Shown here: one piece after another, positions 1-13,000 of the stretch | Layout: each line of letters starts with the position of its first letter | How positions within the stretch are numbered: the stretch's first letter is position 1 | NCBI GenBank assembly: GCA_025345505.1 | Contig: JANVCC010000076.1 | Span: 9,387,156-9,451,155 of the forward strand | Length of the DNA stretch: 64,000 nucleotides | From: Todiramphus chloris collaris | Taxonomy: Eukaryota > Chordata > Aves > Coraciiformes > Alcedinidae | Direction: 5' to 3' | Program-made: the position numbers and the translations under genes | Notes under the pieces: model-generated | The model's input: only the letters and a program-made list of their open reading frames with translations | Database searches by the model: none | Told to the model about the DNA's origin: nothing

Positions 1-3000
1 TATGTGAAATATCTCACTTGTCTAAAAAAAATGTTCCATGACGGCTGAAAGCTGCTGTTTTAATTGGGCTTATGAAATGGACGGTTGGAGTTGAAATTGA
101 AATTGGAAAAACGCTTTCCAGAAAAAAAATCAAACTAATTCCAAGCTCTGGAAACTCCTTTGTCATTTAGGCTATGTCCAATAAAAGATGTTTGTACGAT
201 AAACTGGCAAACTTGTAGAAGAGAGATTTCCATGAGAGAAAGAGGAATTCAGGGAGTGTTTTCAGTGTGCTTTTCTATAACTGCATTAGTTTTAGGTGTT
301 CTAAATTCCTAATTTAAAATTTGCACACATGTAGGGGCCTAATGATCCGGACCAAAATCTTCCTTCTTGGACTTTTTCTCCAAAGCAAGGCTCAGGATTT
401 AGAAGACTAGAAGTTGAAGCACCCTGACAGAATGTGTGTCAGAAGAGGCACTGTCTTATTTTAATTTTCCAGTATTAGCTGGGGGCTTTTCCCTACTTGA
501 TGGTAAGAGTTCTGCAGATGGTTATATGCTGATTCTTTTTTTTTTTTATTGTGGGGAAAAAAAAAAGACTCTTGAATACAGTGTGCGGGATTTAATCCTA
601 GTTTAGGATATTACTGTTCTGTTAATGGATCCTTCCTCCATAGGTGAACCCCTACCTTGCTGTGCATCCTTCTGCCAGCCTAAGCCTGCTGTCTCTGCTC
701 TCCTGAGCCATTTCCCTGTAGAGAAGGCTCTGCACTGGTGTAAGGGCCACTGGCTTTGGCTGTGCCAGGTTTCAGCTCACTGCCTGGTGCTTCCTTGAAA
801 GGACTCACTGGGCAGCAAAGCCTCTGTCACCATGAGAAAAGAGTGGTCTCCAGGGCAAACAGTGCACAGGGAGGCACTCCTGGCATGGTCGTGGGGTGGG
901 CTGCAGGAACCCATCAGGACTCTGCATAATGCTCTCTTCATTTACCAAGCCATTAAACTGAAGCTGATTTTATTATCATAATTTTTTTTCCACTGGCATC
1001 TGAAAAAGTTTTATGGCTTTCAATAAAGCCTTCACTCCACTCAGAATCCTGTTTGATTTTTGCTATAACATCTTCTAGTGAGATTTATGTTCTTGTTTTG
1101 CTTAAGATTCACATTTTAATGTAGCCATAAAACCAAGTTAGATTTGCTTGTTTGAGGGAATCTTATTTAGTTAATTATCAGGCACCACGTGGCAAATAAT
1201 TTAATTTGGCTTCTATTACGGCATGATTGTTATTTATTTTCTTGACTTACTTCACAATGGGGAGAAGGAACAAACAAGCACAGTAAGAATCCTTGCATAA
1301 GAAATGAACCTATTTAGTAATGGGGATGTTCCTTTGGAAAAATTAAGTAGACTCTCTCAAAGTGACCCCTCTAATTTGGGATGAATACTGCCATTCCAGC
1401 CCTCTTTAAAATTAACTCTATTTTATCTCTATTTTTAGATTTAATTTTGTTGTTCTCACTGATAGAATCATGTGTGATATTCTCACGGCACTATAGATAT
1501 TAAAGCTTTGGTCATCCTAGAGATTTCCTCTAGAGATAATGTTTGATTATGTTAGGTTTTCTCACAGCCTAGCTTTGAGGTTCTTAACTGTCTAAAAGAT
1601 CTGAGTAAATCTATGATGATTTAAAAAAAAAAAAAAAAAGTTCTTCCTAATGGAACAGAGAATGCTTTTGGAGGGCTCTTAGTGACGCTTACATTTTCTA
1701 AGTCCTAGGTTTACTAATTGAGTCCTGAAGTCAAGAAAACCAAAGTGGGAGCTTCATACTACAAAGAGAAAATGGACTTCCTTGATCTCAGTTAATTTTC
1801 ATCACAGTTGCAAATATATCTGTGTTTTTTTTTTTTTTTTAAGTCACAGTTGTATTCCATTCATGTTCAACTTTGAATATATGATTATTTATAATTACTC
1901 TCTAAAAATTAAATTTAGCTTCATTTCAAAGCAAAACATGAATTTTAAGATAATGTTGCTATTGCCTGGAATTCCAACTCTTAGAATTTTTTTAAAATGC
2001 CTTCCCATTCCACTAATTTCAAATTATTTCACAAAATGGACATTAATTTATTAAATATGTCACTTGACCCAAGTCTACTTGTTTGGGGTATACAAAATAT
2101 TTGGTCCGAAGGCTTTGCCTTGCTCTATTGCTGAACTCCAGTGACTGTCAGTGTGAGTTTTACCTTCCTTAGCAAGTGGTGACAGTAATGTTGTACCCCT
2201 GTGAGAAATTACTCCATTAGTGCCTTCAAATTACTGAGGTCTCTGAATGGAAAATTCTGTAAGTGTAATATCATGCTGACTAGAAAGTGGAATAGTAGAC
2301 TAGAATCGATCACTGGTCCAGTCTCATATGTCATGCTCTGACCTGTGCCATGGTGTTCCTGCGGATACCAAGTGATCCCAAGGAATAAACTGTGGAACAC
2401 ACCAAATTGTAATGTCTGGTGGCTGCCAAATGCCCTGATCAATGTATTATGGCAACTTGCTGTTAGCAGCACAGTGGCCAACTATAATATTGACCACTCC
2501 TGGAACATTGGCTTATTATGGTGCTCTCTCTCTTCAGTAAAAAATTTATGCAGTTACAGCAACAACACTGGCACAAAATTATTCTCTTTTTCATTTTGTT
2601 ACTTTTGTCTCGATTTGTGTCTTCTTGTCATTAATTTGGAATTTACAATTATGATCATGTCCAGAGGCATCAGTCATGTAGATGAGCTAGACATTGAAAA
2701 ATGTCTGGTTTGGGTTTTTTAAATGACTGTGCTTAATCCAAAAAGTTTCAGGCCCAATCTCTCAGAAGTAATTAGTGTCTCGCTTCTGTTGAAATCAGTT
2801 ATATGCCTGCAGGCCAGATGGGTAGGAAGAGCTCTAGAGTCCAGAGAACAAGGCATAGTAAAATAACAGGGCAAGCATGTGTGTGTAGGAATAGCTTTTC
2901 TCCTTTTTTTTTTTTTTTTTTTGGTTTTTTTTGTTTGCAAATTTCCTTCAGATTTTAGCTTCAGCTTATTCTGCATCACTTTGGTCTCCTGTAGCAGCAA

Positions 3001-6000
3001 CCGCATTGCTGACTTCAGCTGTCCACGTGTGTTATTAAGAGCTAGCTTTCCTGGCTTTTTGCTGACTTACACAAACTGGCAAAATTTATAATGGCACCAC
3101 AGCTACTCAGAAAATTAACAGTCAATGAATATTTACTGGAACTGAAATGTCTACCAGAGAAAAATAATGCCCTCTGGCTTCTGGCTGGCAGTATATCAGA
3201 AACCATTGGAGATAGCTGATTCTGGGTTTTGTCATGTGGTGGCTGGGTATTTGTCGTAGAACTCCAATCCATGGCATGGGTTCAGTGTATAAAGTATCTG
3301 CTTTTTGACAGAAGTCCTTTAGTTTACACATTTGTTACTGGGTATACAAGAAAAACTAACATGTTGATAAAAATGCCTTCTGAATCACTTCCTCCTCAAA
3401 AGACATTTCCAGAGACCCAAAAGATGAGAAATATCCCCATATGTCCCTCCAAGTTTGCAATGTGGAAGAGGGACTGGAAAAAAAAGAAATCTGCAGTACC
3501 CATACGCACAGTAGGCTCGAAGATTTCCCAACTTGACAATACCATGAAAATAACAGACCGCAAACTATTAGACGAGAAGTAAAATTTCCAAAAGTACCAC
3601 CAAAGTCCCATTTTAAAATGAGACTTGGACATTCAGATTCCCAAATGTCACAGAAAACCAAAATTCTTCAGATCACATTGTAAATCAGAACTTAGGCTCC
3701 TGATTTACAAGGACAGTTCAAAGTGTTTTTAAATTGTAGTGCTTTCACAGGATTTTTGAGAACACCAAGATCCAGGCATGACTGTCAGTTTGGAAAGGCA
3801 GTCTTTTTACATTAAATATGTGTTAGATGAGATGTTTGGTCTTTATTTTATACGCTACTGATTTAGGTTATGCTGTATGTTGAATTAACGGACGAAAATA
3901 GCATATGCAGTGTCGTTAATGGCTAAGTCACATTAAGGTTACTGCTAGAAAGGGTTTGTCAGTGCAAGATGTGAGTTCTTTCAAGGTTGGTATGAACTCT
4001 GTTTTCCGAAGAGGTGTGGTAACATAGCTGTAGATGACCTGATGGATGCCACCACTGAAATGCATACCTAGGCTTGAGTTTGATTCTAAATTGAAGAAGT
4101 TAATGGGTGTATATCCATTAACCTAATCAGAAACTGGACCCGTTCCAAAGACAGGATGCAGAATAAAAAAACATTGGAGAGCAAATTTTTCTGCAACAAT
4201 TGTGTAAACCTATGTGATAGAACACGCTGAAGAACCACCCTGTGCTAGAAGAACATATTCTTGTTTTCAGTAAAATAGGTAATTTAAGAGGGTTTTTTTT
4301 TCCTAGCACATTTTCCCTTCCTATTTTTCCCACCTTCTTCCCACTCTTACACCCACACAGAACTATTGTTCTCCATTTTCCAAGCTTGCTTTTGCCCTTG
4401 CAAAATGGTCTAGTGAAGCCTGCAGTGATTCCAAGGGAGAAGTCCATTGTTTCAAGCTTTGATAAAAATTCCATTGTGTAGAAGGTCACATACAATGAGT
4501 ATGAATTAGGCACCCAGGCATGTTAGAACAGGAAAGTTCAAGGTGTGGCCTACCAGAAAAATTCTTTATAATTGTAGCTCAGTCTTAGCAATGCTTATCT
4601 TGGAGTCATGGCATCCTGAAGAGTGATGGCCCTGTGTAGGAGATGCTGTCCTTGGTGGGGTCATGTGCAGCAGATAGTCCTTCTCTGTAAGCACTGCTCA
4701 GTAACAACTACATCGTCCCTGCGTTATTGACAATTTTTTCCAGCACAAATCCAAAACACAGCCCCATACCAGCTACTTTGAAGAAAATTAACTCTGCCCC
4801 AGCCCAAGCCAGCACAATGGTGAACACGATTTCTGTTATTGAGTTTGATAAGCATACTTTTATTTCTTCACTGTCAGCCACTAAAATGCTGACAGCACTG
4901 AGCCAAAGAATATATTACTTGTTGTGTTTACTCACATCTGCCAGAAAATGGTTTTTAGATGCTCAAAGAGTATGTGCTTTTTGAATCAGTAAGGCTTCTG
5001 AAAAACACACCAGTTATTCCAGTGCAAGGGAAGTGCCTGAGTCGTTTAGGGCTTTACTTGTGTTTATTGATTGTATGTAGATTGTTTATTTATTAAAAAC
5101 ACAACATGATATTTGCAGGGAATCGTCTTGGGAAGATAGATTTGAATCTCTCTCTTTCTGTCACTAAAATCCAGTGTTCCTTTCTTAGGAGTAAGAACAA
5201 ACAACATTTACATTAGTTAAGCAGACCAATTCCAGTAACGAATGACCTTTTGTCAAAAGCAGGGTGAGATGAATTGGGAATAAAGGAAGTGATATTTTAA
5301 GTGATATAGCACAAGTCATTTACATTTTGGCTTACAGGTCCTATATGAGTAATGATGGAACAGAATAAACATCTCAGTTCCTTGTTAGAGGTGATTCATC
5401 TCTCTGTGAAGAACGTGCATTGCCATTGTAATGTACTGTTAAAAAGTGGACTTTTCCAGAGTAAGATTTTTGTTGTTTTGCATAGAAGCTTGCTTTGCCT
5501 TCATTCCTGATGCATTATTTACTTCTCCTCAGACTGAAGTCATAGATTTTATTCAGTCAAGTAAAAAAAGCCGATAATAATGTGTTATTAGTTTTAGACA
5601 GTGATAATAAAAAAATGAGGATATACAGAAAGGTCTCAAAAGCAGTGTTAATAGGGTTATTTTGTTCTTCCTGGAGATTTTGTTGTATTTATTTTCAACA
5701 GAAGGTAGCCAAGGTATAAAATCCACTGAAAGGTTTCATTGGAAGAGTAGCTGTACATGTGGGATAGAATTTAGAATCTGCAATTCCTGAAGGAATTAGG
5801 GGCAAAGTGTAATTTTCTATTTCATTGCATTGTTTCTTTGGCTGTTTACAATCAATGTGCTGTCACTGCTCAGGAATGGGGCTGGCTTAGCTGTGACCAT
5901 TTAGCAATGTCCCATAACACACTCAGGTTCTCGTGGCTGCCATCTGGATGAGCTTTGATCAATGGGTAGCCTCAGGTCTGTGTATAGCAGAGAGATTTTA

Positions 6001-7251
6001 AGTGCCTTAATTTCAATTAAAAGAAACGAATCCCCTTTTTAGAGGGAGACAAGCGTAAATAGTAAAAGCACTGGCACGGTACCAAGGGACATACAGTCAG
6101 AAGTGAAGCAACTTTGCCAGGTATTCTACTGTCAAAGGATGAAGAGGTTGTTTAATATGCTGGGGCAGGAAGGGGAGGGGGGAAGGAAGATGGCAAAGCA
6201 GGAGGAGTATCTGTGAGTGCAATTGGTGAGTAGGAGAAGAGAGGCAGAGCTGCTCTTACAACACAGAAACTGTCAGAGGGACAAACCTGGGAAATGACCC
6301 CTGCACTGTGAGAAGGATGCTCATTATCATTATCAGATGGAAACTTGGGGGGTTTAGTATGAAAATGTGACCAATAAATTTTCTTCTGTTCCATATTTCA
6401 AAAAATTCACTAAAAGTTAATTAGATCACAAAATATGGCACAATAATTCTCCAGTAGACATTTGAACTGTCTAGGGTAGTTATCTAGGTGAAAAACTTCT
6501 ATAACAAAAAACATTCAAAGTAATATCATAATAATACATGCCTTAAAGTGGCTTAACTGGTTTTGTTTTCCTCTGATCTCTGTATGTTAGCTTTTAAATC
6601 AAAAACTGTTTTATTCCATCTTTTTATTGCATTATTTTTTCTGTGTAACTCAACACTTCCAGAAAAGTCTGCTTAAATATCATGTGTGTCAGAAATGTCT
6701 TCTTACTGCTTCTTCTATATCTGCATTCATGATGATGACACTACAGGACTTTTGATCCCTAGCTCGATGCAATTTTCCTCCTGTAAGTGCCCTTGGAGAA
6801 TTCTGAGGAAACAAAGAATTTCCCAGTGGTGTTGCAGAAGATTTTGTTGAAGGGAGCTGCTTTTCCAGTAATGTTTTATAATTTAGCGAAATATGCCTTC
6901 AGTGCAGTGCCCTTTATGTAATCTTAATAAAGTCACCATGATCAGCAATGCACATGCATCCTGTCTGAAAAGCTAATGGCTTTAGCTACTGTAAAGGCAT
7001 ACCAAAAGCTAAGGAAGCTCATGAGGAAAAGGTTAAAAGAATTAAGTGGGCATAAAATAACTACAAACGGAGGAAGCAAAAGTAGGAAATCTGCCTGTAA
7101 ATACTGGAAGGGCAATATTAAAGAGATGAAAGGTACGGCCTGTGAATACAGGAAAGAAAGTATCTATTAAACAAAGACAGGGGGAAAACAAGGCTGAAGA
7201 GACAGAATTATTTGCCAAATAGAAAGACTAATTACAGTGTTATCAACCTCT
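1..7251. other. Non-coding AT-rich stretch, no gene seen
   Basis: I see no convincing exon, RNA gene or intact transposon here. The stretch holds several homopolymer runs: T12 followed closely by A10 (536-566, able to fold back on itself), A17 (1623-1639), T16 (1825-1840) and T19 plus T8 (2904-2932). The segment 1171-1255 is rich in TAAT cores with a CACGTG E-box. Short reading frames such as those at 1782-2054, 3229-3582 and 4127-4513 are scattered on both strands, overlap one another and show no domain, so I read them as chance. Confidence 0.6.
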
Positions 7252-7345
7252 TAAGGGAAGCCTTGGAAATCCCTTCAGTGGAGTTGTTCAAATGTAGGCT
7301 TTGGCGGAGTGTCAGGGGATGTTCTGCCGAAAACAATCCTGCTCT
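7252..7345 (+). repeat. Old, diverged CR1 LINE 3' fragment (tentative)
   Basis: The segment reads like the region just upstream of the CR1 tail: GGAAGCC..TGGAAATCCCTTC, then GGAGTTGTTCAAA, then a GGCTTTGG..GAGTGTCAGGGGATG block, in the usual order. In known CR1 elements this region is GGAGGCTGTGGAATCTCC..GGAGATATTCAAA. No terminal ATTCTATG tail follows, so the copy is truncated or heavily decayed. The match is from memory of the family pattern, not from an alignment, and the orientation follows from the order of the blocks. Confidence 0.4.
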
Positions 7346-7392
7346 GGTGAGGTGAGAGGGCTGGAGAGGTGCTGATAAAGCAGTGGCATTAG

Positions 7393-7450
7393 CACGGTGC
7401 ACCGCTGCGCGAGCGAGGCACAGCGAGCGCCAAGATCAAAAGTAAGCGGG
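7393..7450. promoter_or_regulatory. Small isolated CpG cluster
   Basis: About eight CpG dinucleotides fall within 50-60 bp (around CACCGCTGCGCGAGCGAGG and AGCGAGCGCC) in surroundings that are otherwise almost free of CpG. It is far too short for a CpG island. It could be an unmethylated regulatory patch, a recent insertion, or a statistical outlier. It lies about 50 bp downstream of the tentative old CR1 fragment, so it might also be part of a GC-rich repeat I do not recognise. Confidence 0.3.
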
Positions 7451-8165
7451 TTGGTTTGAAAAGGGCTTAGGCAATTACTGGTGCTTGAATTTAGAAAGTC
7501 TTGCTGACCTTCCGTGCGGTTAAAGAAGCTGGGAACTTCTCCAGCTTTCCTCTATTACCTCTAGAATAGCTGGTTTAGGTTCATTATGACCAACGGATTT
7601 AATAGTCAAATCGTCTTTCTTAACAGCTACAGACTGTGAAGCATTACAAAGAACCAGTGCTCCCCACCCAAAGAAATTCATTTCATGCAACTGAAAACGC
7701 GATTTTTGTGAAATGGAGGCACTCCACTTAGTGGGATGTGGCAAGAGCTGCTTCACAGTCTCACAGATAGTCTGAGGACCATTGACAGATTTAAATTTTA
7801 AGGAAATGAGAGTAATACCGTTGTTGGTCTCCTTGAGGCTCTTGTGGCTCCATTGTGAGTACATTGGCATGACCAATTTTTTTCTTACTTTCCTTGCCTG
7901 TGCCTCCCCCTCTGCTGTCATTTATCTTCTTCAAGATTCTATAGTCACTTGAGGATGCATTAAAGATAGAAAATTAAAGGTGTTCTGTAATATTTTCCTA
8001 TCCATTCTTCCTTAAATTTTTGCTCAGATGAAGCTTGTTGAGCTTTAGCCTATATCATTTATCTGTTCTAGTTTTAGTTCTACAGTTTCAAAACCCAAGA
8101 GTTTTTAATAGGTAGGATAGCAGCAACATAACTGTTTCAGCTAATCACTCCTCACGTAATCTGGT

Positions 8166-8197
8166 GTTTATATAAAGTAGAGTTTATATAAAGTAGG
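8166..8197. repeat. 16-bp tandem duplication
   Basis: Two head-to-tail copies of GTTTATATAAAGTAG(A/G) are seen, identical over 15 of 16 bases. A partial third similarity (ATATATAAAATGA) follows. It is AT-rich and probably arose by slippage. No gene is attached. Confidence 0.85.
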
Positions 8198-8827
8198 AAT
8201 TAGATGCATATATAAAATGAAGGTTTTTAATACCTGTGTGATTTCACCCTTTGTGTCTGTGTGGATGATCAATACTGATTTACTGCATGGCTACAGTATT
8301 TAAGGATCAATGCCTTGCTGTGCAGAATATGAATGGGTTTAAGTACTCATTGGAAAGCTAGAGATGAAAGGATTTGTGAAGACATCTCTGGAAAAGTACA
8401 AAATGAAATAAGTGAACCTGGCTAATATGGGAGCAACTATTTTATCATTTTTTTTAAACACCCCTGTCGTCAAACTTGACCCAAAATTAAAATTCAGATC
8501 CTTATGGGAATGCTGTCGAGTACAAATGTAGAGGCAAACACTTCCAATCCCATCTCTTAAGAGGAAGGTGGGATAACCTACTATCTACAAATGTCTGAAC
8601 TATTCAGAGGCAAAAGATTTACATACAAAAAGCCAAAAGATTATAGCTTTTATAATAACAGCATGTAACTGAGAAATGGAGAATGTGAAAGGGTTATTTT
8701 ATAGGAAAACAAAACCCTCTGGCAACAATCTAGGAAAAAAAAAATGACAAAACCCTGTACTTCCAAAGAAATACCTCTTACTGGTGGACTTAAAACTGTT
8801 TGTTGCTGCTTTTTCTTGTTCTAACAG

Positions 8828-8918
8828 TGTTAGTTGTGGTAAGCTCCCATTTGTGGCATCATGCTTCACTCAGGTGGAGCTATTTCAAAAGGAAAGAATA
8901 AAGGAAGAGGAAATATGG
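8828..8918 (+). other. Exon-like segment, plus strand, unknown product
   Basis: The upstream sequence is a near-ideal acceptor: a long pyrimidine run (TTGCTGCTTTTTCTTG) ending TTCTAACAG. The downstream boundary is a strong donor (ATGG|GTAAGT). Between them lie 91 nt with one open frame: one base of a split codon, then 30 codons, out phase 0. The peptide begins VSCGKLPFVASC and ends in a charged stretch (QKERIKEEEIW). I do not recognise a protein family. No phase-matched partner exon was found nearby on this strand, so it may be one of the many pseudo-exons expected in vertebrate non-coding DNA. Confidence 0.2.
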
Positions 8919-9734
8919 GTAAGTACCTACATCTCCCAGCCAAGAGACAGGGCCAGGCTGGCATCCCCACTGTTGAAGTCTCCTGACCCAGTGGGATGGA
9001 AAGGTGGCACATGTCAGTGTGGGCACACCATAGCAATGGAGCTGTCAACAGCCCTTGGCATCCCACAGCAGAGTAGAGGTTGGCACTGTGGGTACACCCT
9101 ACGGACATACCGTACTCTGTGGAAAGGTGGAGCTGTCCCCAGAGGGATGCTGCCCTTTAGTTCCCCACCAAGCATTGGCTGGCCATGATTGGGAAGTTTG
9201 GTTTCCTGAGCACTAGATATGTTAAGCAGGAAACCTCTTCTAATCTAAAAGAAAGATCCCAATCCAGGGAATATTTAGCTCATCTAAGAGTAAATCCTAA
9301 ACTGAAACTAATGTACAGACATGTGAATGATCAGGGAATTAAAACTGTTATACCCCACTACGAATCCTCTAAAAGGTACCCTCTGTCTTAGTTCTTCGAT
9401 AAGAGAATAAAAGACGTTAAAGTAGATTTTCAGTTGTTTTGAAATCAGCTTGGCTAATCTGATTTGCTCCCACAGAACTAAGCTGCTCCTTTTCATCAAT
9501 CCAATGCTTCATGATCTCTGTTTCCTCAGCTCTCTGAAGCTAGACACTGTGCCCAGTTAGGTGCAGTTGGAGACTTCACTTCTGATCTCAGCAGACCTCT
9601 GCTATTAGTATTATTTTTATCTCTAAAAACCTGCTGGTTTTTAACAGCAGCAGACCACTGGATGAAACTAAAAGACAACCATTTTCCTATGTACTAGCCT
9701 TTCCAGTGAGACCGGTAGTATTTTTAACTTGAAT

Positions 9735-9763
9735 CACACACACGCATATATGTGTATATGTAT
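9735..9763. repeat. 29-bp strictly alternating purine/pyrimidine tract
   Basis: From CACACACACG through CATATATGTGTATATGTAT every base alternates pyrimidine and purine without a break. It is an imperfect CA/TA/TG microsatellite, partly self-complementary. Such tracts can adopt Z-DNA or cruciform forms under supercoiling. No function is implied by position. Confidence 0.8.
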
Positions 9764-9971
9764 CTGTGTCTATATATCTGAACTGGTAACATCTGCTAAA
9801 CCTATATACATAAAATTTCACTGCAAATCACTGTAGCCAGTGGGGGTTCATTAGACCATCTCTGGTAAATACAGTGGAATCATGTGCTGGGAGTTCTGCG
9901 GACGTGACTGGTGCCAAAAACCAGTTGGGGTACTATGGATTACAGTGTAGTCACGGGTCACTTCAGCATAC

Positions 9972-10032
9972 TGACTTGAGAATCTTCATATTTGATTCTT
10001 CTCTGGTCTGCAGCTTAGACAGTGTCTCATAA
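9972..10032 (-). other. Exon-like segment, minus strand, unknown product
   Basis: On the minus strand a good acceptor (CATTTTTCTTTTCTTCAG) is followed by 61 nt and a moderate donor (AAGTCA|GTATGC). The single open frame is one base plus 20 codons, out phase 0. The peptide is hydrophilic and could be helical (YETLSKLQTREESN, then MKILKS). The frame would hit a stop two codons beyond the donor. The family is unknown. No neighbouring minus-strand exon with matching phase was seen, so a pseudo-exon is the simpler explanation. Confidence 0.17.
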
Positions 10033-10039
10033 CTGAAGA

Positions 10040-13000
10040 AAAGAAAAATGATTGCCATAATTCTAAATGGACAGCCTTTTATGCCCTCTTTGCACGAATT
10101 TTGCAGAAAAGGAGATGGCTTGCATAGGAATTGTGTTGGCAGAGAATACCAGCTTAAACATGTAGAAGATGGTGATAGACAAAAGGACACAGATTGCACC
10201 GAATAAAATAAACACAACTCCAAACCCTGAACTTGAGAAGAGGTAGCTGGGAGGTCCTCAGATAAAATCTAGTGATATTTCACTAAAATGTATGTAGACT
10301 TTAGACTTCTGGGGACAGGAACATAAATGAGAGGTCTAGCCATTTCAGCAGCTCTTGTTTACCAGGGGCTTTCCTTAACTGTTTATGATTTCCATGATTA
10401 TCACAATACTCTACTTAATAAATGAAGTGATAACACATCTCTGGATGACCAGCACTTTTAGCAAAAAAACATGTAATGACCAAATTAAAACTTTGCTTTT
10501 TACCATTCAAAAATGGGAGAATCATGTTGATGTTCAGAGTGTTCTATGACCTGTAGACAAGTTTGCCTTTTTTCTTTTGCCCTCCCGATGTACAAAGAAT
10601 AGTTCCAACAATAATCTGTTGCTTGATTCCATAACATGTGTCTGAGGCAAGTGAGCTGCCAGAGTCATCTGTGGTTTTCGTGCGTGTCCAAAGCAACTTT
10701 AGAAAGAGATAAAACACCAGCCCAAATACTTTACATAAGTTACATACAGCTGAAGAAAGAGGGTCATGGCAGAGAGTATTAGACAACTTTATGCAAGACA
10801 GCGCTTCTGCTTGACCTCCATCAACTTGCTAACTGATCTTGTATCTATGAGATTTGTCCAGGAGAGTGATCAATGAGTGAATGCCTGCAAAATACCTGCA
10901 GAAGGACTAGACCTCTCTGCATCTCAGCCTTTCATGAAGCAGGATTTATCTAAAACCTGCAAAACCAGTGGGCCAGGTTTATTCCTAATGTGCAACCAGG
11001 CAGAGGATTTGGCCCCAAATTTGACACAGAATAAGCAGGAAAACATAATCCTGACATATATCTTCTCCTGTTTCATTCTTTGGGTGTTCCCAACCTTGTC
11101 TGGAAACTTTAAAGCAATCTACAGTAGGCTGTGAATGAGGAAAGTATTTAAGAATGGCAAAATACATATGTAAATATGTAATGTGCATACACAGAGGTTT
11201 CTTTATTTAATCAGAAAGATGCCCAATTAAATGCAGCCAGAATCTCACTTAATGCCTTTCTGCTAGGAATGAAAACATTTGGCTATTGGCCAATCGTATT
11301 CAGTCCTTTTTACCAGGATCCAGCATATCGCATCCCATTTCATCCCCTTTTCTCTCCTCTTCCTAAGGAAGCCCAGCATCTCCCCAAGGTAGTGGGGCTG
11401 CAGATACAGAGTCAGTGCCAGATCAACCACTCACAGACAAGCAGATTTCCCCTCAAAGTTGAGGAGATTATTTTAAACTGTGTGATTAAAATACGAAGAG
11501 AGGAGGCAGGGAACAGAGCCAGTCTGCTTGCTGTCCACATTCCTCTATTCTCATACAGCCTTTCTCTCCCCTTGCTCTCTGGGCTGTGTCCCTCTGGGCC
11601 CAGTTCTCCTGTAGCTGCAGCATCCAGAGAAGAGCAGGGAGTGGGCACATTGGAGGTCATGCAGAACAGAAACACTTTCAATTAGTCTTTTCTTCTGAAG
11701 CTGAACCTAGTGGTGTTTCCGTACACACACGTATGTTATGCGTGCTAAATTTTGTCTACCGAAAAAAAATGGGATTCAGGGCTACAGCATCATTATTATT
11801 CAGCTTTATATTCAGCAAAAAATGGACACAGTGTGGAGGAGTTAACTCTCTGCTCCCTGTATGTCTCTCCTGTGTGTCTCTCTCGATAGCTGCTTTCCAG
11901 CAAATACCCCTGGAGACAGGTCACCTTTTAAGAGTGAAAAAGGGAGATGAGAGGCAAAAAAGATGCTTGTACTCTGACTCAGCTGCTTGACTTTCCAAAA
12001 GCTTTTCCTGCAAATGTGTTTCTTTCTACAGGTGTCTGTCACAGCCAAGCTACTGTTGTTCTTTAATGTGATTTCCTCATTCTTTTTTAAAGGATGCATG
12101 GTCGTCTGGGACCCCCAGAATAATGGTCTGCTCTCTCACCTTTCCCTCTGTTCTTTTCCATAAATCCCAGCTTCTTACTGCTGCTCAGGTTTGTTCAGGA
12201 CACATAGAACTCCTTCTAATCAACGTACAACAAGGTCTTTCAGACATTGGTATTGATCTCAGTCAATGGAGAGCTGTAAATTGAGCGTATTGTCTTTCAT
12301 AGCTGAGCCATCTGTATCCCTAACACTATGAGAATCACAATACAGGTTTCTAGCTCAGGCTCTTGGACTCTGAAAGGAGCAGATTCTCTAATGTCTGCTG
12401 AAGGCTTTGCTGTGGAAAGCAGACAGCAACCTCACACATTACTGCAGCAAGTGAGCACAGAGAAATGTAAGATGAGGTAAATTAATTATTCCCCCAACTC
12501 TTTCATGCCCACTGCATCTGGGCTCTCAGGGTTCATCAGTGTTTGAAAACACTGGTACCCTCATGCTTTCTAGGAGCCAAAGTCATTAGTTTTGCCTTTT
12601 TTTGAATGTTTGAGAGGGTGAGCCTTAGCAGTAACAATGTTTTCTAAAGGAAAAACAAAACCTATTCGTGTTCTCAGCTTACGCTTTTTGTCAGTCTAGA
12701 TTTCCAAAGCTACATGATGATCAGAAGTGGAATGTCCTCAGACCTTAAAAGGAGTAAAAAAATGGAGCAATTGTTCTTTGAAGACCTGCTACAACTTCTG
12801 CTGAGGCGGGTGCTGGAATAGTCACGATGCAGAAAGTAGCCTGACTCCTCATTGCTAAACACACAGTGGTTTACTCACAAACAGCTCATCCTGTGAAGAT
12901 AATCAGGGAAAAAAATTCCAGTTTGGAAAAGAATATTTTTTGACATTTTCTTTTAAGAGAGTTACTGCTGCTTTGTCAGAAGGGAAAATACTGCATAGCT

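Noticed and set aside
7520-7921. 133-codon minus-strand frame that at first looked like a retroelement gag fragment
   Set aside because: I could not find a zinc knuckle, protease or other retroviral motif, no LTR-like flanks are present, and the resemblance was only a general impression.
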